A stretch of 64,000 bases of DNA from Syngnathus acus (taxonomy: Eukaryota > Chordata > Actinopteri > Syngnathiformes > Syngnathidae): the NCBI RefSeq assembly GCF_901709675.1, contig NC_051087.1, positions 5,103,001 through 5,167,000 of the forward strand, written 5' to 3'. Below the pieces are notes generated by a model. The model worked only from the letters and a program-made list of their open reading frames with translations. It was not told the origin of the DNA and ran no database searches. A program made the translations under genes and the position numbers. Each line of letters starts with the position of its first letter. Position 1 is the stretch's first letter. This document shows, piece by piece, positions 21,889 through 36,022 of the stretch.

Positions 21889-24293
21889 CTAGGTGGTATG
21901 TTTGCGTTGAGCAGAAGTAAGCCTCACACGATTTCCACATTTGAGGCAGGTCGAGCTGGAGTTGCTTGTTTTTTTCGGGACATGCCAGCAATAGACACAG
22001 TGTACCCTGTACTTCTTGTATCTTTAAAAAAAGAAAAAGAAAATAATAGTTAGAATGTATGGGGGTAAAAAAACCCACAAATGCATGCTATTTACACCAT
22101 CCATAAACACAAGTGCAAAATGGAGGTGAAAAAAAAATACAAGCTTAATGTGTGTGAATGTTGAAAAGAATGAAATACCTTATGCCACATGCGTTACAAA
22201 GAGGTGTCCCGTCTTCCGCATCTCTCCACAACGGGGTCTTTCTGGTGAGGCACGATGCGCAAATCTTGCCCCCTAGTGGCAAGCAACATACATTAATTAG
22301 TACTTTAATCAATTAGTAATTAGTTATTAGATATTTTGCATTGAGTTAAGCAGGCCCAACAATTACATTTAGGAGTAAATTAAGACATCATTACTTTAGT
22401 ATTCTTTTTTTTTTTTGCATTTGTGGTGTGCTCTGTGCGATTATTCTCATGTAGAATGTTTAAGCAAAGATTTACATTTTTTAGATTGTATGCATTCTTA
22501 TGTAAAATGATATGACAACACAACTATTGTTCTGCTTTTTTTTTTTACTGTTTATAGAGGACGAGGTGTCAGCCCGTTCCCAAATAAGGTGTGTAGCAGC
22601 GCCTCCCAGTGGGCAAAATATAGCATTAAATAATTTGCTGAATGAACAGAATAAAAATTCCGATAAACCAAATATGCTCATAAAAGTAAAAATATCAACC
22701 GTTCCCCTTTGGTTGCAACATGTAAATGTTTTAGTGCCTGTCACATTTCAAAGTTTCTGTTGGGTAAAATCATAAAATAAAAATGGAATACACATTTTTA
22801 GAGTTTGCAGTTGGCTAGATATTGATGCCTTATGTGCTTTTCGATTGAGTGGGATGTCATTTGTGTGTATTTCGCGGACACGCCCCCAAACACTTGCGAG
22901 CGTTGGTGACTACTTGATTTCTTAGTTTTGCAGCCTCATTTGGTATATTTCTCTGTTAACTTTGACAGGATTGTTAAAACTATTTTGCGTGGTTTAGACA
23001 TTTATTTTTATTTTACAGGTTCTTTTAAATACTGGAGCGCACTGTTGTAAAATTGAGAGTGGCTTGACGACAGTGCAGGTACTTGAGGCAGTGGGTTCGC
23101 TTTCGCCATCCGAGTTGCTCGGCGTCCTCTGAGTCCTCCTCCTCTGTTTGCGGAGCTTCTTGCTGAGATGGAAAAAGAGGACCCAAAATAAGACCAATTA
23201 GAGAGAAACAATATACACCGCAGATTGTATTATTTTATTAGGCCAGTCCTCACCTGTACTTGCATGTTACGCAGAGCCGACACTGTTCCCCGCTGTCATT
23301 CATCTTTGCGTGCATCCGAAACGTCACTCCCTGGAAGTGCGGGTCATGGATGTCGCCACTGCGGCTGGGATTGGGTTGCTTTCTAGCTCTTTTGGTTCCC
23401 CGCAAGTGCTGAGTGGCTGGTGTTTCATTTACCTCCTTTGACCTCAAGTGTGAGGTCACTGTGCTGATGGGAGAGTGCTGCGGTTTCTTCTCAATGGATT
23501 TGGATGGCATCATGCCGTCAGCTGGTTTGACGGGCGAATGACTGCCCAACACCAGGTTTGCATTGTGGTCGAGGGGGAGAGCTGAACAAAATCGCTTCAG
23601 GTTGTCAGAACCCTTTGGACTAGTCGGGCTTGTACCAGACACGTGCACAGATGACAAAGTACTTTCTAAAACACAGGCATGGCCAGCGGAAAAGCTGCCA
23701 TCACGCCCCGCCAACATGTCACCATTCAACTCTGGCTGTGTTTTAGATTGCTGAGAAGATGCCAAAGCTTCTTCCTCCGCCGCGTCTTTGTCAGCCATCT
23801 GTGGTGGTTCATGACAAGTCAAGTCTTTCTTGGGTTTGTTGGAGCAGTTGTCTTGCTCATTTCCTACTGGCACGACACAAGTGGAGACCCCTGCATTGGT
23901 CCCAGTTACTGATTTGCAGGCAGAAGGGACATCATACACGATTGAGTCTGCCTTGTCTTCTCCATGATCCATGAGCCTCTTACAATGTAGATTGATCAGA
24001 TTCAACGCTCTCCAAGGGCCTCCAGGTGGGTTCTCCACTGCAATTTCCACCTTGCCACTCACCACACTGTCTTCGTGTTCATAAGAGTTGTTGGAGGTTT
24101 GAGGCCTTTCAACATTTTCAGCTTGACTGTCTTTCAGCCAGTCAGACAGTGATTTGGTGCCCAGTAACCCACTTTGTAAGGAGGTCTCAAGTTTAGAAAC
24201 CTCCTGGAAAAGGTAGCCGAGTGAAGATTCGGAGGAGTCTTGTTCTGCCATCCTCTGAAAGATGGCCAACTCTGACCTTTGACCTTTGTTCAT
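21889..24293 (-). CDS. zglp1: GATA-like zinc finger protein ZGLP1
   Basis: Four coding exons on the minus strand, 24293-23254, 23162-23083, 22272-22179 and 22021-21889, give 448 residues in consistent phase. ZGLP1 is a nuclear GATA-type regulator of germ-cell and gonad programmes. The long first exon is mostly low-complexity and ends in a C-x2-C-x2-C cluster (EQCRLCVTCKY). Exon 2 is basic (KKLRKQRRRTQRT). Exon 3 carries the GATA finger C378-x2-C381-x17-C399-x2-C402 with TPLWRDAEDGTPLCNACGIR, which matches ZGLP1 as I recall it. Exon 4 adds YKKY and a second C-x2-C-x13-C-x2-C set. It lies just downstream of fdx2 on the same strand, as in human. Start alternatives are M1 or M15 (24251). The exon 2 donor GTACCT is weak; without it the frame runs to a stop at 22994 and loses the finger. 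Confidence 0.85.
22266..22279 (-). promoter_or_regulatory. CTCF-like motif overlapping a zglp1 splice acceptor
   Basis: The minus strand reads CCACTAGGGGGCAA, 13 of 14 positions of the CTCF core. Its TAG is also the 3' splice site of zglp1 exon 3, which begins at 22272. Confidence 0.35.
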
Positions 24294-24294
24294 A

Positions 24295-25060
24295 TCTGCA
24301 TGATGAACAAACCATTTTTAAGATACGAATAACGTATACCAAGAGAGTTGTTATGGAAATCCACCAAATTGCCTCTATTCATATTGATGAATTCTCATTT
24401 CAACATGCATTGAGTTTCAAAACAAGATTACAGTTGCTACATTTCATTCTCTTGTTGACTTGAAGTGAATTTCCAAGATTTAATTATATGATTTGAATTT
24501 ATTTCTCTCAACATGTTCTTTGCAGTGGGGTCGCACAAGTGACATGTCGCGTTTCAAACTTTTCCAATAAAATTGACGAGCGTCTTAACCTTTTGTCGAG
24601 TCCTGCATGCTATTAGTCAAAACTGTTCGAACTCTAAAACATTATGAAAAAAAAATGACAGTACGTTTTACATTGAGTGAGACTGGTCGTGTTCTTATGG
24701 CGTCTTCTCAGTGTTCAGAATGACTTTACGTATATCGTATATATTCCATTTACCGAGTAAACGTACAATTTACAAGTCACCAGAAAAATATCTATGTAGG
24801 GTAATTATTTAGTTGTTAAAAATGGCATTTATCGTGCTCTAATGGCAAATTCTGTGACAATATTTATTGACAAGACTGCGCACGCAGCGGCACAGAGCAG
24901 TCGAGTAGTTTCTCGCCATTGTTGCGGCCACTTTAAGTCCTTAACTACTCGACAAATTTGTCAAGGGGTTTAAAAACAATTATGGAGCAAATAAAACCAA
25001 TGTTGTCACTTACCTTAAATTAAACAATTTTGCACACGGATGTGGCGGCTTTTGGCTGAC
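24295..25060 (-). promoter_or_regulatory. Probable non-coding first exon and intron of zglp1
   Basis: On the minus strand a strong donor, AAG|GTAAGTGA, sits at 25014/25013, and an acceptor TGCAG lies at 24296-24300, just before the ATG at 24293. This suggests a 5' UTR exon ending at 25014 with an intron of about 0.7 kb. The promoter would then lie near 25.05-25.2 kb. This is an inference from splice signals alone. Confidence 0.4.
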
Positions 25061-26839
25061 ATCAGAAGAGCAAGCTTGGCGCAGCTGACGCCCCCTTAAA
25101 CTTAATTGTTGCAGCTGGTCAAGTTCGCGCGATTGTTCACAAAAGCTATTCGACACACAACAAAGTTATTTAAAAGTCAATTTTGTTTGTAGACGGGTTA
25201 AAACCACAGGTTCTACCCGCTTAAATAAATGGCCTAAGAATCCCATTTTATATTATAATCAGTATTTCGTTCAGGTTTTTGTTTTTTGGGGGGGGAAATA
25301 TATAGTGGAGTGTTAATAAATTCATTTTTGGCCATTGCATTTCTCTAACATACTGCAGCCTTCAATACACCCGATTAAAACAATCATACTAATCATTTTA
25401 AATCAGGTATGTTGGAGGAGGGAGATATCTAAAACATGCAAAATTTTGGCCCTCCAGGGCCAAACATCAAAAAATGAAGTTAAACTGAATTGCACTTTTC
25501 CCAGAGAGGACTTCACGTAATAGTGACTCAGGGTAATATTTACTTAATACTACTGCTGCTACTGCCACTAATTTAATGTAGCTTAAAATTCAGAGCACTT
25601 TAGCGTTCATCATAGACTGGTGGAGAAAAAGTGCACACAATACAGCTTTAAAATAGTACTTTATTGCACAATTTTAAATACTTGATATATACCATACGTT
25701 TGAGACTTAAATGTGTGCGTATAAGTTGGACATGTACAGTAGTACATTACAAATATAACAAGAGGTTAACCTGGCAGACTCCTTCATTGGCATTTGGTAG
25801 CATGTTGCAATTTTGTTTCAGAAAAGCTGAGAACAATTCCCTCAAGGTAAACCCATTTTTTGAGACATTTGAAATGTTTATCAGGATTTCATAGCAGTAC
25901 TTTGACTGAAGAGCAGTCATATTCCCCACAAATGTGAATGAAATGCATGATAGTGTATGAGTAGTCATAATAAAGATTGTCGAAGTGAAATGACGAGCAT
26001 TTTACGGCGACACTGTGCGTGTAAGACACCAAATGTTGCATTCAACACTGTACAGTTGTATGAAGGAGTATTAGCGGTACACTGGGGGGAAAACTTACTT
26101 GTGAGAATTAAGATGAGCAAGAACATTTGCAATTAAATGTATGTAATTAAATTAAAAAAAGTCAGAATAGCCGGATAGTTGTAATTTTACATGACAAAAA
26201 AAAATTTCTAGAATAAAGTCATTATGTAGTGAGAAAACACTACGTAAAATAGTGAAACAATCTATATTTTGGAAGATGAAGACGACCGTCAACATGTTCA
26301 GTCGAATGTGATTGTGAATTTTTTGATCAAATATTTATTTATCTGTGGGGTGATTTTTGAGAAATATTTCAAAATAATACCAGAATAATATTTGGCTACA
26401 AATTAATAAAAAAACATGGTGTGTGTGCATCAGTTTAGTCTCATGGCTATTTTACCATTTTTACATTTTTTTCTCCTCAGTGTGACCCTAAAACTCCTTT
26501 GTGACGGTGAACGTTTTGTGACAAACTTAAATGTAGATGCTGTTTGTTGTCGTTAACAAAGAACACTTTGTGAAATTGTGAACTGTCTCAATGCTAAAGA
26601 CATTCCATGTGAATAAAAAGATGTTAAATGCTCCATTTTCAAAATAACCATAACCGAGCTCAGCGATTTCTGCCCAAGTCCACAGGCCCACCACAGTAAA
26701 CTGTTATTTGGTCAGTCGAGATCTTCGGGGCGGTTGCTACGGACTTCCCAAGCCCTAAATTTCTTTAAAAGTAACCCGCTCCCGTCCTAGCACGCCCTCA
26801 TTGTCTGAGTTGGCCCCTCTCAATCCTCTGTGCCTTTTC
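25061..26839. other. Interval between fdx2 stop and zglp1
   Basis: No exon recognised. TTTATT at 25660-25665, followed on the minus strand by a TACTATTTTAAAGC-like context, may be the distal fdx2 polyadenylation signal, which would make most of 25.65-26.84 kb fdx2 3' UTR. Another TTTATT is at about 26334. Confidence 0.45.
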
Positions 26840-28398
<1,559 letters not shown>

Positions 28399-28440
28399 GA
28401 TCGTGTTATGATCACGTGCACACTGTCGTCCAATAGGAAA
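28399..28440. promoter_or_regulatory. Proximal fdx2 promoter elements
   Basis: Directly upstream of the fdx2 ATG there is an E-box CACGTG (28413-28418) and, 11 bases further, a CCAAT box (28430-28434). No TATA box is seen. Such an arrangement is common in housekeeping mitochondrial genes; function is inferred. Confidence 0.45.
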
Positions 28441-31400
28441 AGAGTGCTGTCACCATATTGTTTCGACGACAGAGGCCGCTGCAACTTTACGTTGGATTTT
28501 CTGACATCCGGGGATTTCAATGGCCAAAGCTTGAATAAAAGGCGAAGAAAACGTAAATAAAATTGATTATAGTTATGACGTAAATGGAAACGAATTTACG
28601 TATTGAATTATTACTGAGAAATTAACGCCTTCAAACCCACAAAATATTTTTTGACCAACGAAAATAGATGCAAAAAGTTCATCCTGCTCATTTTCAGCCA
28701 ATATTATCTCACAAAGCCAATAAATGGACATGGCTCCAATCCATGCTGCAGTTGTCTACTCGGTCCATATTTAAAAATAACACAAGAGGTGCATCGCTGC
28801 ATAGCTCCAAATTATGAACATGAAAATAATTCCCATTCAAGTCAAAACGCACGGTCTTGTGTTTCTTTAGTTGATATTCACTTAAAATAAAACAACTCTA
28901 TAAAGAAAATGAAAAACCTTTACTTGACTTTTGAGTAAAACTCAGGATAATGTTGACATTTCCATGTGATTTATACCCTTGTAAGAATGATGAGCCATCC
29001 TTGCTGGGATTGCACTATAATTTTTCTTTCTTTTCTTATCGTTCTTTTTTTAAACTTATATGAAGACTTACACAAGTTGGTTTTGAGACATATACTTATA
29101 CATCCCATGTGTGCAGCTTCCTCCCATGTGAAGAGTTAGCCGATGTTAATTGGGCCCTAGCGTGTTGACTTTTGAATTTAATAGCAAGGAGAACACACTG
29201 CAATATAAATCGTCACACTTTATGTGCACCTGCACATGATGAATGTCCTGGGACAGTTTACCTTTCTATGAATTGAAAGCATCTGGTTTTCACTGGACGT
29301 CCTGTCTTGCAGGTGCATGCATGCATGTGACTATGTTTAATGTGGTGGGTGGAGGTCATAACACAATAAAAGTCCATCCTCGCTGTTCCTTTAAAATTTA
29401 TAGGGGAACCTCCAAAGTCAAACATAGTTGACTTCAAAACAAACTTGAAATATGGACCTCTATCACACAACTTTAATTGTTTTATTTCTACTAATTCAGT
29501 CAAATTTGATCATCTCCCTTCACAATAATGCAGTGTAGCGTTTGTGAATCATACGGCATGTAAAAAGAGTGCGTGTAGTTTACATCTACTTGTATTTATG
29601 TTCTAAAAATGAGCATCAAACATCTGTTGTGGCATCTTCTTTATCCTCACTGAGCTGAAGACATATTGACCAATTTTTGTTCTTTCACAAAACTTTGATT
29701 GAACACCCACACCGGCCAATTTGGGGGACTGTTCCACATGGCCACATACAAGACTGTGTTCCTGTGGTCTCCTTCAGCATGAAAGACATGCAGCTTGATG
29801 AACAATGTGTGGATAGACAAGGTCAAGATAAAGCGATCTGTTGAATGCCCCCCCTGAGAACACAACCGTGTGTATATCAGTTTGTGTTTCTAGTGATGGA
29901 TGAAGTAGAAGACTTTCCAGTCATCCTTTCAGTTCCATCAATCAAAGCCATCAAAGCTGTTGTTAGGCCTCATTGACTAATAAATTCAAAATAACTGTTG
30001 GATTCATGACACTTGATTTTCTTCTCATTACCTTGTGTATGCTAATGAATAATAATTTATTCTAAATGCAGTAAATTCATAATAGTGTGAGACGAGAAAG
30101 ACGCTAAAACCTTTGAGAAGTCTAAATTATTGCTGCGGACTTTTTTAAATGATGTTTGATGATAAGAGCCATTGCAAGCGTGTTGCATACGATAATCGTT
30201 TATAATGTGTTTTTTTTCCCCCTTCTATTTAACACTCGCTTTACTCTAAGTACATTATCAGGTGTGATCATCTATCACACAGATTGCTTGAATGACAGCG
30301 ACTATTTAATTCCTCTCATTCACTTTTACATCTCCTTTGGGCCCAATCTGTCTCGCGCTCAATGGAACTCAGATGGAACATTTTAAAAAAAAGCAGCCAT
30401 GAGCAGGAAGCACAGAACCAAGGGTATTTCTAATGACTAGGGGTATATTTTTGAGACTTCCCTTTTGGACTTTTTCGCAACTTATTAAGAGAGGCTTTTA
30501 AAAGTTAAAGTGAGTTGAGTCTCTCAGATGACTCACAAATCTCTGATCGGAAGGAAATGCAATAAAAGTTTGTTCTCCAGCAGATAAAAGGGAAACTTTC
30601 GGTCAGTGTGACTAACCAAAGCATCATGGGAGCAGGGTGAAACAACAAAACACCACCCGAGTTGTGATGCTTGTGTCAGCTGTGGGACACTTTCGCTATT
30701 GTGTGTTAAGCCACCCTTTTTCTTCTCAGGGTTGTTTGTAATTAATGACCCTTTTCTCCCCGCGCACATACGGACAGCGGCGAGAGGTTTGTTTCTCTTG
30801 AGAGCTGATGTGGCGTCTCTATCGTCTTGCCTTTGACAGACAGCGTTGACTGCTAACTGTTGACCTTTTTAGTGGAGGCAAAGCTGCAAAGGTTAAAGCC
30901 TGTAGGTCACAGAGGTGCAGCATCAACGTACACAGGAAGTCATAAATCATCTGGGGTGTTATTTTTGTACAGTATTTTTATTGGTTTCATAGTTTTGCAA
31001 TATTACACAAATGTTGCAGTCAATATTTGTGTGGAATTGCATTTGTCATAATTCAAAGGAGAAATTCTGACACCTACTGGCCAATTTAAATTAAAGCATT
31101 AAAGCGCATGCGCGAGTCAGTTGATTGACAAGTGTGTTGATTAGACGTGAAAGTTTGGTGAGAAACGTCAAGTGCGCCCATAGTTTGCTTGATATATGAG
31201 AATAGTTGCTTTTGATTAATAATATGTTTATATTTACGAACTTGTGCATGCACCATACATGCACGACTCATAATTATAAATTGCGTAAATGCACGCAATC
31301 ACGAAACAAGGAACGAAAGTGGCAAGGAGACCAAAGTCATCAAAAAAGTAAGTCAAGTAGATATTTTATGTCTATTTGCAAATGTTCTTTAATTTCAATT

Positions 31401-34040
31401 TGGATCTTGTCGACTTTAATAGTCTAGAAAGCATATTAAGGCAACACAGTATATTTTGTTTAGGAATAATTTTCCACTTTGAAATAAGAATATTATTTAA
31501 TCAAAAATACATTGATGAGCTTTTGGAGTGATTGCCAATATTGCCAATATGTTCAAAGGAAACTATAAGACACAATCTGAGAAACTAAAGCCACTTCAGG
31601 TACTATTGAGAGTTAATGTGTGGCTCTTGGCACCTTTCTATAACTTTTGGACAACTATGAGAATATGACAGCTGGTTTTTATAGTGATATTTGTTTTGTT
31701 AGAAATATTTGAATATTGGATTTCCTACACGGTATGAATGATCCGTTGCCATGTCCACCACTTCCTGAGGCTTTCAAATTGTCCATAGATAACAAACTTC
31801 TTGGCAGGTCTTTCCACTCAGCAGCTATCTTGGCAACACATCTGGGCAGGTCTTTTAACATAACACAAGATTTTTTTTTCTAAATTTCTGCATTTTTAAA
31901 AGTCAAGGGTCATTAAATGAAATAGGCTCTATGGAGATAAATCTATGTCCACTTTGGTAACTTTATCGCAGCATCAGACATAAAATGTTTTTGTGTGCAA
32001 GCATTCGTCCAGAGTGCCGTGCTGACGCACAGTTCATTAATCTCACTTACATACTTGTCCGGCATTTGCTTACATAATACATTTACATGAAAGTATGAGC
32101 TGGATGCAATCATGTGGCTGAGACTTTTTTTTGTGGTTTAACTTCAATTAACGTGTTTATTCGGTTCAGTAACCACCTTACAAACCCCGCCCCTCCAAAT
32201 CCATCTGAGCAAGAAATGGCCTACAAAAAAAAAGTCACACATTGGCCAGTTTAATTCAGGCTAATTGAATCAATGTTGAAAAAAAATGCTTGATGAGTAA
32301 ACTTCGAAACCCAACAACGCTATCCCACCTGCCAACCCTAACGCAGATGTTCCACTGCTTATGTTTCCATTCAAGATTTCTTAAGAGCAGTTTATCCCTT
32401 TTTAAATGCAGTTTGGCACAGTCTGTCAGTCACTTGTGGTTATTGGTTTGGGACGGGGGGGACATGAATCTGCGAGGCGGGCCTTCTTGACGTGTCACGT
32501 CAGAATAATTGAGAGATTTACTAGGTTGCGGGTCGCTTGCTCTCTGGAAGCAGGTAAAGAACATGAGTCAGAGATTACATAATGACCACCAACCCATAAT
32601 CGAGTACGGTAATTCCATGTATGGTATATATAATCTCCGCCATGTTTGATTTTCAGCCTGTTCACATCTTATCTCCTTGTTGTTGCTACAACAATGACGT
32701 GTGGCTCGTTTCTACGTGTCTTGGCGCACTCCATCCTCGTCCCCCCCCCAAAAAAATGGACCAACTAACACCCGTTGCTCTGTTTTGTGACCAAAACACA
32801 ACACAGGCGTTTTTTTGTTTTAGGCAGTCTAAACAGTTTTATCAGTGCTGCTGGCAGTCTGAGGAGCTATGAGGCAGGAACTGGAGTATGGCGAGTTTAC
32901 AGATTTTTAAAATGATGCAAACGCAATGGAAAATTGAGGTGTATGAGACGTGTGCATAATCATGCGCTATGTCGCTAACGTTCCAGGAGGATTTACTTTT
33001 GTAATTGTATGTTTTTGCTGCAGTGTCATTTTACTATATTCCGGAAATTCCACACGCAAGTATAAACCCGGGGTGGCACTCGGTTGAGTGCAGAGCACAC
33101 AGACGTCAAGTTTGGATTTATTTATTGTCTGGAGTGGTTTGACAAGTCACAATCAAAAGTTATGCAATCTGTCCGCGGATCATACCCAAGCCACATGTCA
33201 CATTCCAGATGAGATCCATTTACAAGGTTTGGAGTTTAGTCTCTCCATCGATCCTCCATCTTTGCATTACAAAAAAAAATCTGAATGTTACAGATCTAAA
33301 AGTTATTACATTTATTTTTAGGTTGTACGAAACCAATAATCATTCCAAGATGGAGATGATGGCTAAAAGGCAATCATTTAGTTTTCCAGTCATACCGAAG
33401 CTGCAAACTGATTTCAATGGAAATCCACTTGCATGAGCTTTTACAATGTTGATTCAGATTGATCACAAATCAATTATTTCCATATAAATATAAATCTTAT
33501 ACCACTCAATCATGCAGTTTTGTGTGTGTGTTTGGTAGTTTAATTTTAAGTCATAAAAAAAATCCCCATTTGTGTGAACTTGTAGGCATGGCTTTTTTTT
33601 TTTTTTTAGAAAATAATTTCCATGTTTGTGATTTTTATCTCCCGTCTAGCCAGTGTTGTTGTTTGGTTTGCAGCGCAGGGTTTTATCTTTCTCCAGTCTT
33701 GTTGATAAGACAAAGAAAAGATATGAAATGTTTTGGCCTTGTCTGGGATGTTTCTATGACACACCTTTGGAGCAGTGCTATGTGCCCTTAAAGAGCAGCG
33801 TGTAGAATTTTTTTTATTCATTTCAATAATATGCACTTGATCGACAAGTGTACACTTGGTAAATGAGACCCGACTGTGGACACTTGATAGGCTTGTGCAT
33901 CTCCATTTACACAGGACTTGTAGATAACATTGATGATAACAGTTTTTATAGAAGAAAAAAAAAAGTCCACTTCCTTCCAAAATGAGAAAATTTTCTATCA
34001 GTTGAAAATGTGTCATGTATATCTGGCCTACATCTTTCAG

Positions 34041-34228
34041 CGCAACTTGTGACTGCATCCTTGAATTTATCTTTTACCACTGGCATGTGTGACCACATGG
34101 ACACATATGCGCTAGACCAGGCGGATGGAGATAAAGACTCAACAAGGTGGCAGTTGAACGGTCCTGCTGTAGCTGTGAGCGGCACCTCGCTGCAGAATGG
34201 CATTTTTGCCGTGGCCATCACTGGAGCT
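34041..34228 (+). other. Exon-like open segment, unknown identity
   Basis: 188 bases between an acceptor (CATCTTTCAG) and a strong donor (GTGAGT), open throughout in one frame (2 bases plus 62 codons). The peptide contains HMDTYALDQADGDKD and RWQLNGPAVAVSGTSLQNG. I do not recognise the family and see no partner exons nearby, so it may be chance, a lone exon of a lost gene, or part of a non-coding RNA. Confidence 0.25.
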
Positions 34229-35996
34229 GTGAGTTATTACTACTTTGGGGTTTCCTGTTGGCACAGACGCACATGCTTGCAAGTACATACAGTGCATATA
34301 AAATCATGACTGGTTTTTGAGATATAAAAATCAAGATAAGCAGTCCGGAAGGTGAATGAATAAATTGAACGTATCTGCCACTATGATGACATTTTTAAAA
34401 ATGCTTTTATTTGCCTCATATCACAATAAACTCAAATGTCTTTAAACGAAAATCTTTGCGTTAGTCTTAATGTGTCTATAGTGTGCCATATTTAGATGAT
34501 CTTCAGAATGTAAAACCAGACAGTTGTCCAGGTGAGGTGGTGTGTCACGCTTTTTATGTCTGTCTGTGTTACTCATACGAGATGTGAACACCCACAGTGC
34601 ACGCATCCCAACAAGTAGTAAACACACACTGACAGATTGAAAATGCATAAGTGATAAGTCTATTTTTTATGACAAATACACCCTGCTACACAAACGCATG
34701 TATTTTTTATTTGTGGACATATTTAAATTAAGATGGCTTTGACTCCATCCTTAGTTTATAAAACGTACAGGTGTCTTTCTAAACTTGACAAGCACCTCCA
34801 GCAGAAACAAAATAACTATGATTAGCGAGTGTTTATAGAGTTACCTCAACGCTTGTCTACAACACCTGGGCACATGACTTCATAATGCCCTAAATAGGGG
34901 CAAGTTGTGCACGTGTCCAAACAGGTAAGTCAGACATTTGGCTTCAGTTGATTAACAGTCACTCGTCTAAAGTAAAGTTAAAAAAAAATAATAATAATTG
35001 TGGGACGCTGTCATGCTTACGTGTTCATTAATCATTTAGCTCAAGATTAAAAGAAAATAAATTGAAAAAATACCCAATCCAGTCTGGGATGCAGTTGTAC
35101 ATCCCATAAAGTTAAAAAAAAGAAAGAAATACTTGTACAAATATCTAGTTTAAAAGGAATTTTAACATTCTGTATTTTCTAACTTCATGTATGCTAACGT
35201 GACAATTCTTCCCCAAGGCTTTCAAATGGTGCAAATGTGATATTGTTTCACGCACGAGCAAACCCTGTAGTTTCTCCTGGAGCACAGTGAATCATGTTTC
35301 ATGACTTCTTGCCACTTTGTACTTCTATCCTGACCCTTTCCTGCTTTGCAAATGTTAAATGTGACATATTACTGTGTAGTGGTGGTGACAGTCTGTCAAT
35401 CAAACCCATCCGGCTGCGAATTAAGTTTCTAAGAGGTTTTTTGGGGAGTATGTTTTTATGAATACTGGCTGTAATGTACCCCTAATTGACAAATGAGACA
35501 CCCTGAAGACCTGAAGAAAAAATATATATATTTTTTTCTCCATGTACATTTCAAGTAACACAAATTGTTAATCTTTCAGTATCACACATGTTGGCTTTTT
35601 CCGTGAGTTTAAATTAAATAATTCAAACCCTGAATATTAGAACTGTAAAGTAGACACGCTAAGCACTAAGTCAGTGTGTTGCCACACACAGAAAAGTGAA
35701 ATTGAAAAACCAAAACCAGTTGCGCTCTCAGCAGGTTCCTTCTGTGCGTTTGTGCAACAGCTCCAACAAAGAGTGAGAAATTCCTCCTTTTAATGATTCA
35801 TAGCCAACCGCAGAAACATTGTCTTGCTCTCTCTCCAACTCCCATTCCCAGGGACTGTGATTCACGTCTGAGAGGCACTGGAAAACCCCGTAAACATCCA
35901 GCGTTCCTCTCCATCCAGCGAGTCTAACTCCTCGGTTCCGTCCATAACTTCAAAAGCATCATTCATCGCTGTTATCAACAAAGACCTCCTCCTCCC

Positions 35997-36022
35997 ACAC
36001 ACACACACACACACACACACAC
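35997..36022. repeat. (CA)n microsatellite
   Basis: About thirteen uninterrupted CA units. Confidence 0.9.
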
